A DNA stretch of 64,000 nt. Source: Camarhynchus parvulus. Taxonomy: Eukaryota; Chordata; Aves; Passeriformes; Thraupidae. The position numbers and the translations under genes are program-made. Positions 12,801-23,198 of the stretch are shown piece by piece (the stretch's first letter is position 1; every line of letters begins with the position of its first letter). The notes beneath the pieces were generated by a model. It saw nothing but the letters and a program-made list of their open reading frames with translations, ran no database searches and was not told the origin of the DNA. The stretch covers positions 59,616,965 to 59,680,964 of the forward strand of contig NC_044572.1 of the NCBI RefSeq assembly GCF_901933205.1, given 5' to 3'.

Positions 12801-15800
12801 CAAGTTGTCCACTTACACAATGGACCCTGTGTTTGGTTCTGTTCTTAGCCTGTCTTTTGAAATGCTCTGGACATGGGCACTGTGACCCCATAACAAAGCG
12901 CTGCATTTGCTACCAGCTGTGGATGGAAAACTTGATTCATCGTTATTTCAATGATGGAGAGAGTAATTGTGGTGAGTTTGGGTGTTGTGGGATGTCTTTC
13001 AAGAGTAACTTGTTGTCATGTGAGATTGTCGATTATTTGTTCTCAGAATGGGGAATACTTAAGAGGTAGATGCTGAGGGGAGGCTAAAACAGTCTGTGTT
13101 TTCCAGCCCAACAATACTTTTCTATAGAAAGATATTTGAATAATTTCTTGAAATGATATCTTGACAGTAGTAGCCTAAATTTTGAAGAGAATCACTATTT
13201 GATTAAATAATGTGAAAACTTGGTAGTGGGAGGGAGATTTTGCAACAATTTGGGGCCACTTGGAGGGTTTGTTGAATAACATGGGCATTGCAAAGCTTTT
13301 GAGTAGCACTGTTGCAAAGCTGGAAAAGAGGCAACAATTTCAATTTCTCTGAGTGGGTGGTTGATGCTTCTGTGCCAGAATATGATCTGATCTAAGCAAA
13401 GAAGACATCAGTCTTCCAGATTGACCAATACTGACCTTTAGAACCTGATAACACTGACAACTGTGAGTATACACATGTTGTAGTTCAAATGATTGCAAAT
13501 CTCTCTGTATCCTTTCCTATTTACCTGGATTTATAAATATAAATGTGGAACTAGAAGGATCTACATCTAATCAGCTCCTCTTCTGAAGTACTTCTAAAGT
13601 GCCAGACCCAGAGCACCTCTTTTTATTTCAGTTAGGGAATGATAACTGAGGTGATAACCATGACCCTTTGCAGGACTGTCAGTTCCACATAGACTTCAGA
13701 TATCTTGGGATGGTAAAAGGTGTTTGAGAGTATCTAATACCTAATAGTATATCTAATGTGCACTTCTAATCTTAAAGCTTAAAGATTTTTAGGAATTCCT
13801 CTAAGAATATGTTGGTGCTGAGTTTTTCTACATTCCTGTTGCCACTCCCCTTTCCTCAGGATTGGTTATTTTAATGGAGTTGTATTAGCAGTTACTCTAT
13901 TCATATGACCTTACAAAACACTGTTGTGTTTCTTTTTTCAGAGTGGAGTATACTCTATGTGACTGTATCTGTTTTTATTTTGATTGTGGTCATGGTAGGG
14001 CTTGCCTGGTTCTGCATCTGCTGCTGTAAAAGGTACATGATTTGTGTTCTTTTTGATGGGGTCTACACAAAAATTGCACACAACTGCCACGTTTTAGTCC
14101 AGTCCGTAGCACTAAACCACAGAGCTCATTTTGGACATGTGAGGAGCTTCCTGTAGCTGTCTCTGTAGACACACACTTCTTTTGAAAAAAGAAGGAGCAT
14201 CCATTTGTGTGTCTGTGCTCTTCTGAATTATGAAAACCAAAAAGTTGATGTTGCAGTATCCTTCATATTAAGTGATAATTGATGTTAAAATGCTGAGAGT
14301 ATACTGCAGATCTTCAGTCTCCTACTGAGTCCTGCAGGTACTCCCTGCTAAAAAATCAAAAGGCACGTGCTGAAGGTCACTGATGTAGGAATGTTCTAGG
14401 CCATGGGAAGGGATCTGCTCCCAGTCTGTTTTATGCTTTGGACAAGAAGGGTGGGTGCCCAGGCTACATGTGGCTTACAGGCAAGGAGTACTCTAGTGAT
14501 CTCAGTCATGCAGACTTCTTGCTTCCTCTTTCCTTAAACAGGAGCATTCATACTACTGAATGTTTTTTCTCTCCCTGCCTCCCCTCCAGTCTTTCCTAGT
14601 GAGCTGATAAGAAATTCTCTTTCAAGTGACAAGCCCCTGCAAGTTCTGTCACTAGAGCAAGTGTTTTTGCTGCAGCTCAAACAGCTCAGCAAATAGATAG
14701 CTTGTTCAGGTGTTAGCAAAAAATAAATGCCATCACAATCTTTCTGGGTTTTCATCTTTTTCTAGGGTGTCTTTGCAGTATGTAAAGGATGTGTAGGAGT
14801 TGATACCAATTTTATTTTTTATGGTTGAAGGAACAGCGCTGTTAATAGAAAACTTTAAATAGTAAAGTGTGACCCATTCCGCTCCCACAGTGTGGGATGG
14901 AGCCTCACAGGCTTGTGCATATTGGATGATTATTTGAGGGATTTTTTTTAAGTTCAGCTGCTTCTGTCCTTTGTCCTCATATGGCTTGTGCCTGAGAGTG
15001 AGGGCTCGTTGATACAGATCCATGTGACAAAGAGGAGGGAATTACAGCATGGGACAGAATGTCAAGAGATTCCCTTTGCCTTGTGGAAACCACATGAAAA
15101 AGACAGTGTAGACTCAAGATTTGGCTGGAGATTTGGAGTTTTTAAAAACTTTGAGTTGCCAGATGAATTCTACAGAAGATCATGGAGAGGAGGCCCAGGC
15201 TGCCTGTTGCTGTAATGCTGGCTGAGCAGTAAGGTAGCTTCTCCACTGTGAACTGTGGGGCACATGAATATTCATCTACCATGTTTGTAGTTACTATGCT
15301 GAAATTGAACAAACTGTGGCTTAGGAGAGCAAATCAATCTACCTTTCTTTCTTCATCTTTTTATATCAGTGAAAATTAGCTATACTGTCTTGTCCATATT
15401 GTACAACTGCCTTACTCAGGTATAAACTAGCAGTATTTTTAAGTGGAGGTGAGAAAATACAATGACATTCTGTATATTGGTGTATGTATATGAAAAGAAA
15501 GTGGGGGGCAGATTTATTTGTGTACATGAGAATTAAATGTCTTTTTGGTTACTATCTTTTTAGCAGGAAGAGGACAAAGATAAGAAAGAAAACAAAATAT
15601 ACCATCCTAGATAACATAGACGAACAGGAGAGGATGGAGCTACGGCCCAAATACGGTAGGTGCTGTATGGCAGTCTGGAAGCTCACCCACCAACTGTGCA
15701 GCCAGGGTGTCTGAATTTATACCTGTAGGCAGGAGGAGCCCAGAAGCAGGCCTACAGGTTTGGGAATCGTAGATACAAATAGACAGTGAAGTGGATGTGG

Positions 15801-16688
15801 GAGAATCAGTTAATTTCTTTAATAAAGCCTTGGGCTCAGCCTCTGCTCTGAGCTTCAGAGTTTATCTTAATTTAGAACATTCAATTGCCCCACTGATTTT
15901 CTCCATGTCAGCCTTCCTCCTCAGCACATGCTTTAATTTGGAGCTGGTTTTGTGGCTGCACAGCAGTTCCCTCATGACCCATCAGTGCCCTGTTACACAT
16001 CAGTAGATTTCAGCTGCTGTTTACATGTCTTTTAATTTACCTGACTTATAGTTTTTAGCCAGGGAAATGTTGGAATCCAAGGAAGCAAAATCATTCTGAG
16101 AAACTGCTGTCCTAGAAAGACAGAGATAATATTTCTGTAGAAATCTTGACCTTTCATTGCCACTCATGTTAATAAGGTCATTGAGTGGACAGATTGATTC
16201 CAGATTCAAGATATTACTAATATATTGGGTGTGTACTAAGATAATCTAGTTGTTCAACTACATTTAAATTTAAATACTTATATTTACATTTCAGAGTTGT
16301 AAACTGATGGGCCTGCAATGAAGTCATAAAAGTATCTGAAATGGTATATGATACTTCTAAAGTCAGTTTTTGTATTGGTGAGTGCTGTTACATTGCACTT
16401 CAGGGAATGTTTTCACTTACCTTTCATATCACAGCAGGGGAGAAGATGGTAATATGCTACTAAAAATCCAAGCCTTTCTAATGAGTTTGTTTTGCTTTTC
16501 TATTGTCAGGTATAAAACACAGAAGTACAGAACACAACTCCAGTCTGATGGTCTCTGAGTCAGAGTTTGACAGTGATCAGGACACTATCTTCAGCAGAGA
16601 AAAGATTGAAAGAGAGAATTCTAGAACACTTATAAATGGGTCTGTCAGAAATGGAGTTTCCTTCAACTACAGCTCCAAAGACAGATAA
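625..16688 (+). CDS. KIAA0319: KIAA0319, C-terminal half (12 coding exons, 5' part outside window)
   Basis: Spliced CDS 625-853, 3186-3309, 4686-4818, 5745-5893, 7754-7905, 8958-9096, 10272-10431, 11716-11858, 12849-12971, 13942-14032, 15564-15655, 16510-16688 (TAA). All introns are GT-AG and all phases join, giving 570 residues; the human protein has about 1070, so roughly half is visible. KIAA0319 is a type I plasma-membrane glycoprotein studied in neuronal migration, axon growth and dyslexia susceptibility. In order: the end of one PKD domain, three full PKD domains (PPIANAG, PPVAVAGPDKE, PPQAHAGGKHV starts, each with an LDG/LNG...DD...YxW core), a conserved membrane-proximal domain, a Cys-rich EGF-like segment (CSGHGHCDP), one membrane helix starting WSILYVTV and ending in a CICCCK cluster, and a basic then acidic tail ending YSSKDR. 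Each full PKD is split over two exons, with phase-1 junctions between domains. Exons before 625 (signal peptide, MANSC, first PKDs) are outside the window. Identity is near certain; the paralogue KIAA0319L is less likely because the tail matches KIAA0319. Confidence 0.95.
1934..2390 (-). repeat. CR1 LINE fragment (3' end)
   Basis: The left end carries the hallmark ATCACAGAATCATAGAATGG, the complement of the CR1 3' terminal repeat. CR1-like text follows (GGTTTGGGTTGGAAGGGAC, TTCTCCAGGCTGAACAACCC), so the element reads on the minus strand. It is a 5'-truncated copy inside a KIAA0319 intron, with several mismatches to the remembered consensus, suggesting some age. Confidence 0.9.
3186..3309 (+). 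CDS. KIAA0319: KIAA0319 in-window exon 2 (PKD second half)
   Basis: Starts in phase 0 after GCGAAG and ends CCTG|GTAAGT. It encodes GVRTPYLQLSAMQEGDYTF and TVTDSARQRST, the closing strands of the PKD opened in the previous exon. The exon is more GC-rich than its introns. Confidence 0.92.
4686..4818 (+). CDS. KIAA0319: KIAA0319 in-window exon 3 (PKD first half)
   Basis: The acceptor is TTTTGCAG and the donor ATCAG|GTATCG. It encodes ENNSPPVAVAGPDKELTFP, then LDGSKSQDDQGIVFYHWE, a canonical PKD start. Confidence 0.93.
5745..5893 (+). CDS. KIAA0319: KIAA0319 in-window exon 4 (PKD second half)
   Basis: The acceptor is TTTGTTTCAG and the donor GGAAG|GTAAGC. It encodes SGPSSVQMENADKAIATVTG, then LQVGTYHFRLTVKDQQG, nearly the same as the human segment. 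Confidence 0.94.
6467..6850 (-). repeat. CR1 LINE fragment
   Basis: Begins ATAATCACAGTATCATAGAG and continues with CACCTTCCACTAGACCAGG and CAACACCCCAAGTCCTTCTC, typical of CR1 read on the minus strand. The text jumps from the 3' end to a more upstream CR1 segment near 6605, so an internal deletion is likely. Confidence 0.85.
7754..7905 (+). CDS. KIAA0319: KIAA0319 in-window exon 5 (PKD first half)
   Basis: The acceptor is TGGCTAG and the donor GCTGGG|GTAAGT. It encodes ENNSPPQAHAGGKHVLVLP and DDQGIVSYLWIRDGQSPAAG, the last PKD opening. Confidence 0.93.
8958..9096 (+). CDS. KIAA0319: KIAA0319 in-window exon 6 (PKD second half)
   Basis: The acceptor is TTTTTGCAG and the donor CGGCCTG|GTATGA. 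It encodes DVIHGSDHEAVLQLTNLVEG, then the YIFHLKVTDAKGDSD closing strands. Confidence 0.93.
10272..10431 (+). CDS. KIAA0319: KIAA0319 in-window exon 7 (membrane-proximal domain)
   Basis: The acceptor is TCTGTCAG and the donor ATAAG|GTACAA. It encodes LVELILQVGVGQLSEQQKDT and LVRQLAVLLNVLDSDIKVQK, the conserved region after the PKD array. Confidence 0.93.
11716..11858 (+). CDS. KIAA0319: KIAA0319 in-window exon 8 (membrane-proximal domain)
   Basis: The acceptor is CTTTCTGCAG and the donor ACGGCTG|GTATGT. It encodes TAVVFYVQNG and LLKQKADFLLFKVLRVDTA. The codon made with the next exon is GCC (Ala); I recall Gly at this place in human. Confidence 0.91.
12849..12971 (+). CDS. KIAA0319: KIAA0319 in-window exon 9 (EGF-like Cys-rich segment)
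   Basis: The acceptor is TTCTTAG and the donor TTGTG|GTGAGT. It encodes CLLKCSGHGHCDPITKRCIC and LWMENLIHRYFNDGESNCE. The cysteine spacing resembles an EGF-like fold just outside the membrane. Confidence 0.93.
13942..14032 (+). CDS. KIAA0319: KIAA0319 in-window exon 10 (transmembrane helix)
   Basis: The acceptor is TTTTTTCAG and the donor AAAAG|GTACAT. It encodes a hydrophobic stretch starting WSILYVTVSVFILIV and ending AWFCICCCK. The CxCCC cluster at the cytoplasmic face could be palmitoylated (inference). Confidence 0.93.
15564..15655 (+). CDS. KIAA0319: KIAA0319 in-window exon 11 (proximal cytoplasmic tail)
   Basis: The acceptor is TTTTTAG|CAG|GAAG, a NAGNAG; the TAG site keeps the human length, and the CAG site would start at 15567. 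Donor is TACG|GTAGGT. It encodes RKRTKIRKKTKYTILDNIDE. YTIL fits the YxxPhi endocytosis signal reported for human KIAA0319. Confidence 0.9.
16510..16688 (+). CDS. KIAA0319: KIAA0319 terminal coding exon
   Basis: The acceptor is TATTGTCAG. It encodes GIKHRSTEHNSSLMVSESEF, then DSDQDTIFSREK and a final YSSKDR before TAA at 16686-16688. The acidic/serine tail matches the human C-terminus closely. Confidence 0.95.
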
Positions 16689-18761
16689 CTGAATGAGGGT
16701 AAAAGCACAGAGCACACTGGTGCGACACATCTGAAACGTTGGCCCACTTCTGTTTTTCCAGAACCAAAATCTTCCTAAAATATCAACTAATTGCAGATTA
16801 AAGGGTAAATTTTTAGCACAGGTAGGGGAAGGCAGAAGGAGGGAGAAAGGATTAGATGGTCAGCTAACTCCTCTTGTCACCATTATAGGAACAAGAAAAA
16901 GCACATCTTATTTCTTGCATATTTTGTGCTGAATGTTTGAACTTCAGAAGGCGTTTTTTCTATATCACTACTACAAAACTAGCCAGGGCTGTTCTGCTAT
17001 AAACTATGGTAACTAACAACAGCATACAGATTAATATGTGCTCCTAATGCTCTCTTTGAGAAGTGGTGTGATTTACAACAGCAAAAGCCAATATAGATGA
17101 AGTTCCTTACAATTATAGAGAGCAATATGTGGCCACAGGTTCCATCTTAATTTTTAGTTTAGGATGGAAACACAAAGGGCATTTTTAGTGCATTGTCTTT
17201 ATCCATCTGTACTTTGGGACTTCCTTTTCTAGGATAGTGTTCATTGGGTAGGGTAGTATTCATTGGGTGAAAACATTCTTGTTTTCAGAGAAAGTTAAAA
17301 ACTGGAGCAGTTGCACTGGATCAGCTGTAATGTAACATGGTATATCTGTGTCCTGTAGGATGCAACATTCCCTGTATTCACATAGGAGGTGTGATGTCTG
17401 CAGGGAAATCCAGCCTTAGGTTGCTTCTGTAATGATCAAATTGCTTTGGCTCTCCCATGTCCATCCAGGAAACTGTAGCAGGAAGGACTTGGTGTGATGC
17501 AACTTAAGAAGCATTTTGAGCATCCCAAACAATCTTTTTAGATCACTTTGAGGAGCTCTGGACCTTTTAAGACTGAATGCTCAGCTGAGGTGAGTTTCAT
17601 CTGTCAGTATCAAGTGCCCAGTTAAAGGATGTGCTGGGCACTTGTGCAGTGAAATGTTTGTGGCAAATGCCCTGTGTGGAGCAAGAGGTTCATTGTACTT
17701 TCATTGTCGTGGTAATTGGTATTGAGCAATGTTTTAGCTTGAACATAAGATTGTTTGACTTTTTTCTCTCTGGCTATTGAGTGACTGGGTGTATTGGCCT
17801 AAAGAGATCCTTTTTGGTCTTTGGCAAGGATAGGTGTATTGCAGATCTGACATTCTTGTTCACAGTCTGGGTAATTTCTTCACAGTCTGCTTGTTAGGCT
17901 TTGAAATCATGTCCCCAATACTGCTTTTGAAATCCCTAACTGAAGACCTGACTTTTATACACAGGCCTCACTTGTGGGAGCATCTGTATCAAGTGGTACT
18001 GTTTAGCCATGACATCAGCTTTTCCTGGGGGTACTCTACTGATGTACTGAAGTCTAGGGCTGAGATAGAGGAAGATGTGTTTTGATGGAGAAAGCATTCC
18101 TCTGGGAGCATTTTTGAAGAGGGTTTTTTTTTAATGTTTTGGGGGTTTGTTTTGTTGTTTTGGATTTTTTTAATCCAGTGGTAGAGAACCTGTTATCAGA
18201 GGATGGAGCAGTATAGAGATTGAGGGGAGCAGTTTACAAGGATCAGGGAGAGTACATAGCCCATTTCCATCATGAGGAATAATGTAGTTGAGGATTTTGG
18301 GGCTTTCTCCATCCTTTCTTTGAAGTCTGACACAACAGAGTAGCTGGGTTGAACACTGTGGCTTCTGTGGTTCTCTTGTTAATGGACTTGGGCAGCACTC
18401 AAAACTGTCTAGGCTGGAAGAAATCAGTGGTCAAAAGTTGCAGCAACATAGCATGCTCATAACTTGTTTCATACTTTTGATTATCAAGTGCAGTCAGTAG
18501 CAGTCCCTAAGGCTACTAATTCAGCACTGAGGAGTATTTACCCTGTGTCCAGCCCTGCGTTTTTCTGGAGATCTTTATGTGACTGCAGGAGTCATTGTGG
18601 TGGGAGAGGCAGTGAAGAGCTAAAAAGGGCTAATACAGGTGTTGTCTGTGCTTTTCCCATAAGCAGTGCAGTATGAATGGTATGATTTGCTTTATTCAGA
18701 AACCAAGTTTCAGCTCTGTGTATGGGGGGTTTAGGCTATTTCTTGAAACAAATCTACTTTA

Positions 18762-18790
18762 TCACACTCTCCCTCTTCTTGAGAGTGTGA
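18762..18790 (+). other. Hairpin in KIAA0319 3' UTR
   Basis: TCACACTCTC (18762-18771) and GAGAGTGTGA (18781-18790) are exact reverse complements around a 9-base pyrimidine-rich loop, giving a 10-bp perfect stem within the presumed 3' UTR. Confidence 0.5.
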
Positions 18791-21700
18791 GTGTGTATGT
18801 ATATGTATATATTTTTAAATATCTTGATCAACAAAAGCAAGGTCAGCTTCTGATGTCTTTCAGTTCCTGCTCCAGATGTGTTAACATAATAAAAGCAGTG
18901 TTCATTTTAAAGCATTCCTGAAAAAATTTAAAGCCCACTCAAAACAGTAATTTATTTCTGTCCTTTGAAATCCAAATGTTTGGCTTAATCCATTGTGAAC
19001 AACTAAACAGAATGTTCTACCAGGAATTATTCTCTTGAAAACATGCATTTTTAAACAAGGAAATAAGTTGCCTAAATAATTTCAAGTTTGTACGTGCTGT
19101 GCTGCCATTGATGCTTCTGCTAAATACTGTCTCCAGTGTGCCTTTATCTATAAGCTTACCTTCTAGGACATGTCAGTGCAGTCTGCAGCATCTGTCAGTT
19201 TTGTGAAATTAGTGACTTATGTCTTTTGGGTTTATTTTATGTTTTTAAAGCCAGTGCTGAAACCTAGGATGTTCTTCTTTGAAGGTATTAAAATATCTTT
19301 TTTTAAAACAAAAACAAACATTCAAACCCCACCAAAATGAAGAATCATTTCTCTAGTAAAACAACTGCACGAATCATAAACCTGCATTCCTTAATGCTGC
19401 AGAATTTCCAGGACTATTCCCCTGCCCATGGATGCACACTGGTGGGCCCAGTTCTTTGGATCTCTGGTAAGTTCATGGGCCATGAGAACATATGCATGAT
19501 TTGACTAAGTGTTTCTCACTCTAACAAATAAGAAATATTTAGACCAGTTTCTTATTGTATAAGGCCCTAGCAAGTGGAAGTTGCTTGGTAAATTCAGTTC
19601 TCTGGTGATACTTTAACATCTTTATTGCTAACAGTATTTTAGCTGTGTTTTCAAAGTTGAATGTAGTTTAAATTTTTCAGCTGCTTCTGATTCTACTTTG
19701 ATTATTCCACCTGCTTGGAAGAAGTTATTCCTCTTACCATAAGAGCAGGCTTGCTTTTAATATGTGGCACTTGCACAGAAGCTGAAAGCAATAATTTCTG
19801 GCTCTGTGAATTTGTGGTATCACGTTTGTGTCACTTGGGCAAGCATGTTTGTGTCAGGAATTTAGGAGGGACTATAGCAAGCCTTGAATCTTGATTCAGT
19901 ATAATTGTTACTTCTAGAACTACTGCTTTCTTGCAGGATGTCAGTTCATACCTTGAATGAAGGGTCAGAAAACTGGCTGTAATGCAAACACAATGGCAGG
20001 ATTTGGATTCTAATCCTTTGTTTCAGGTTATTATAGATTCCAAGCAGGTTCTCAGTCCTCACATTTACTTCTGCACACTGTTTTCCTTCACATAGAGAAA
20101 GAGTACTGGCAGCTGATTTGTAAAATTCCCAAAAGACTCATCTGCACTGAAAAGCAGAGGAAACCAGATAGAGCTTGTCCTGTGTGGCTCAGAGTCTACT
20201 GAAAATAAAGAATAATTCAGTTTGGCACTGCTAAGATACTGCCTCTTGTTGAAGGCAGGCAGTGTAGTGATACTTGCAGTGCCTCATTGCCTTGAAATGT
20301 AAGCACTGGATTTTCATTCGTGTCTTGATTTTACACACACAAGGGATTGTCCAGCTATGTAAAAGGACTGCCTTTGTTTGCATTTTAAGGAAGGAGTGTA
20401 TTTTGGAAAAAAACTTCCCAAGTATTAAACAGGTTCAGTATCCAATTTTAGTATTCAATGCAGCACATACACAACATGAAACTGCCATGGCTGTGAACAG
20501 GTCTTGTGGATTTTATTTTCCTAACTTTATTTTTCCGTACTGCAGTATGGAAGAAAGTTTACCTTGGCAAATCTGTTGAGATCCACATCCAAATTCTCTG
20601 TCCTGTGGTTCAACCTGTCATATTAAGTAGAAAAAAACAAAGCAAAATGCAATATGTCTAATTACAGACAATTGTTTATTTACATAGGTGAAAAAGGTTA
20701 TTCTTGTTGTGTGTGTAAGAATAGATTATCAACTCTGTCCTTTTAGTAAACAGTCTTACTTTCCCTCTGTCAGATGCATCAGATAAAAGTGCTGTTCAAG
20801 CATCTGTTTTGTGCTGTCAGCTGTTTGCTTATACAGTGTCAATTTTCCTTTCTTTTGTCTCCTTTGGGCAATCAGAAGTTCACACACATGCAAGGAACTT
20901 AACAGTGAGACAGTGAGTGCATGCATGTGTTCTCGGTGCTGGTGCAAAATTTCCTCAGATACTCTGATGTTCTTGAAGTAATTGAGTTCCTAGGGAAATG
21001 TTCTCTTCCTGCTCACCCCAAGTGAAATTAATTTTGCCCCCTGTATACCGGTAATGGGCAGTAGTCAGGTGGAGCTTCAGGGTGGTGGTAATAAAAGAAC
21101 ACTAAGTATAGTCTTCTGACATTTAGGTGAGATTTGAGAGAGGAAGATGTTCCTCCAGGAGAAGGGAAATGGGATACAGATGAATTAGTTTCTTAATGTC
21201 AGTTATTGCTTATCAGGGATCCCTAACTTGAATACTAATCCTATACTTCTGCAGCAAAGAAAAACCCATTTCATGTACCTTTTATATCCTTAACTCCCCA
21301 AGGCAAAGGAGGGAAATAGAAAATTTAGAAATAAAATTTTAAGAAGGAGGCAACAAAGGCAAATGATTTTTGTACAGACTATGAATCAGGTGCAGATGAG
21401 CTGCACATCTGTATTTTGTCTCTGTATGAAAGCACTTCTCCCTGTGGGTGGATGGGTGAGCTATTACAGAATTTATATTAGGAATCTGTTTCTAGAAAAT
21501 GTTATTTATTGCAAATGCTATTGTATTGTAACTGGAACCATTTCTGAGCTGAAATTACTACTTTATGTAACTATTAATAAAGTTTTGTCTTTCCTTTTAG
21601 AAACTTGTCAAGTACTTTTTTAGGCATGGTATTCTGTATTGGATCCCACAGTCAGGCCAGGTTAATAGATATATGTTGTCTTCCATAGCCTGTCCATACT

Positions 21701-21824
21701 CAAACATAAAAGCAGTGCAGTAGCTGATTCCTTCCCTCCCTACTGGCAGAAGCATCTTTTACTAGAGAGATGACATAACTCAGCAGATCAGAGAGCAGGA
21801 AAAAAATAATTTACTGCACTTCAC

Positions 21825-21830
21825 AATAAA
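21825..21830 (+). terminator. KIAA0319: Candidate poly(A) signal, KIAA0319
   Basis: AATAAA with a GT-rich sequence about 10-20 bases downstream. The hexamer at 21576-21581 is the main rival. Cleavage position not established. Confidence 0.35.
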
Positions 21831-23192
21831 TTTTCATGTTGTGCTTGTCCTTACTTGGTTTAATTGGCTGTGTGGAAGTAATCACCAGCTGTCATGCCAA
21901 GTGTGGTGGTTTCACAGGTGCTGTGACTTACTCTGTAACAGATTCCATACTTGAGTCAGCTGCTTAGCAGTAATCAGAGATACAGGTGTGCAATATAACC
22001 CAAAATACGCTGGTAGGGGTAGGTTATGCTCCTTGTTTCTGAACTGGAAAAGAAAAATCCTTCCATCACTGTGTATTAAGTTTGTGCAGAATAGTGATAA
22101 TAAAGGGTGCTATGAGATACAAGTGTCTTTCTGTAAGGAAAAAATCACACAGCATGAAAGCAACTTTTTAAGTCTGTTTGGATACACAGTGCCTCAGTCT
22201 GGATGGCACAAAACATTGCCACTGGACTGCAAGGGAATCCTGGCAGCTGAATGAGCTGATAAGATACATGCGTCCTTTGTTGAAGGATGGAATCTGCCCC
22301 TTTGCTATGGCACTGAACATTTGGTAATAGCAGTAGCCTTGCCCCATCCCTGTGAGTAAGGGGTGCAGCAGAAGATAATGGGCATGATTCCAACACAACT
22401 TCAGCCAGTTGTGCTAAGCAGCTTTGGCACTCACTGATGAAGTGACTAAACCACCAACTTCTCATGGTTCTTCTTGGAAGGACCTAAGCAGGAAGTTTTG
22501 ACCTAGAAACCCTTTAAACAAGTGCTAAAATGTAATTTAGAGCTTCTGAACACCATACTTAAATCTTTAAGATAGCTAAGTTGTTAATATCTAGTAGAAC
22601 AGGTACACATAGTTTCTTGAAAGCTTTTTACACAGAGAAGTCAGGCAATGGGGGTGTGTGTGTATGTTTGTGAAACAGCTGTTTAAAGAGTAACTTAGGA
22701 AAATAAACTAGAACTTGGCCATGATTTTGTCAAGCTGGAAATTTAAACAGTTTCTCAGGCTTCAAGACTGTATTAAATAAACAGAAGTAAAAGAGCTGCC
22801 AAAACTATAATTTAAATCTTAATGAATGAAATAAAGAATTATGCAAGTAATCCCATTACAAAAGCAGGGTAGACACTCTGATCTTTTTTGTGATAAAAGT
22901 GTTTGACTCAGCATAAAAGACTGGCAATACAAAATGACTGATGGCATATTACTGTGCCCAAGTAGTCTCATCTATCTGATTTAGATTCAAGGGACTGTAA
23001 TTGGGGGTATAGAAATCTTACCTTATATGAACATGTGGATGCAAAGAAGTGGTGTCTTTTCTGGTGATAAAGCTGTCAGAAGAAAATCTCTGCAAATCTG
23101 AGAGACTGAACTTAATGTGGCTGCTGTCAATTTGTCAATTCAGCACTGAATAACGTAATAAACCACAAAATCTGATGCTTTCACAGAAGTTA
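21831..23192. other. Convergent intergenic spacer KIAA0319 / ALDH5A1
   Basis: About 1.4 kb between the best candidate poly(A) signals of the two tail-to-tail genes. No exon, CR1 copy or RNA gene was recognised. The open frames here are short and resemble nothing I know. Confidence 0.4.
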
Positions 23193-23198
23193 TTTATT
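23193..23198 (-). terminator. ALDH5A1: Candidate distal poly(A) signal, ALDH5A1
   Basis: AATAAA on the minus strand with a TG-rich downstream region. Proximal hexamers near 24.4 kb could also be used. Confidence 0.3.

Larger units (their letters stand above)
854..15563 (+). other. KIAA0319 introns (summary)
   Basis: The introns between the exons listed contain two CR1 fragments (1934-2390 and 6467-6850), T-rich low-complexity runs (for example a GTT run at 1398-1416 and T-rich sequence at 6300-6440), and a two-copy 16-bp tandem duplication near 6054-6086. Nothing else recognisable was seen in the longer introns (9097-10271, 12972-13941, 14033-15563). Confidence 0.6.
16689..21830 (+). other. 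KIAA0319: KIAA0319 candidate 3' UTR
   Basis: The 5 kb after the stop has no convincing coding region or CR1 copy. AATAAA hexamers occur at 20204-20209, 21576-21581 and 21825-21830. The last is followed by a GT-rich run (TTTTCATGTTGTGCTTGTCC) suitable as a downstream element. A 3' UTR this long is plausible for the gene, but its end is an inference; RNA-seq would settle it. Confidence 0.5.

Noticed and set aside
12749..13069. 106-codon single-exon frame around the EGF-like segment
   Set aside because: Only 12849-12971 is coding; the flanks are intron sequence, with clear acceptor TTCTTAG and donor GTGAGT at the boundaries.
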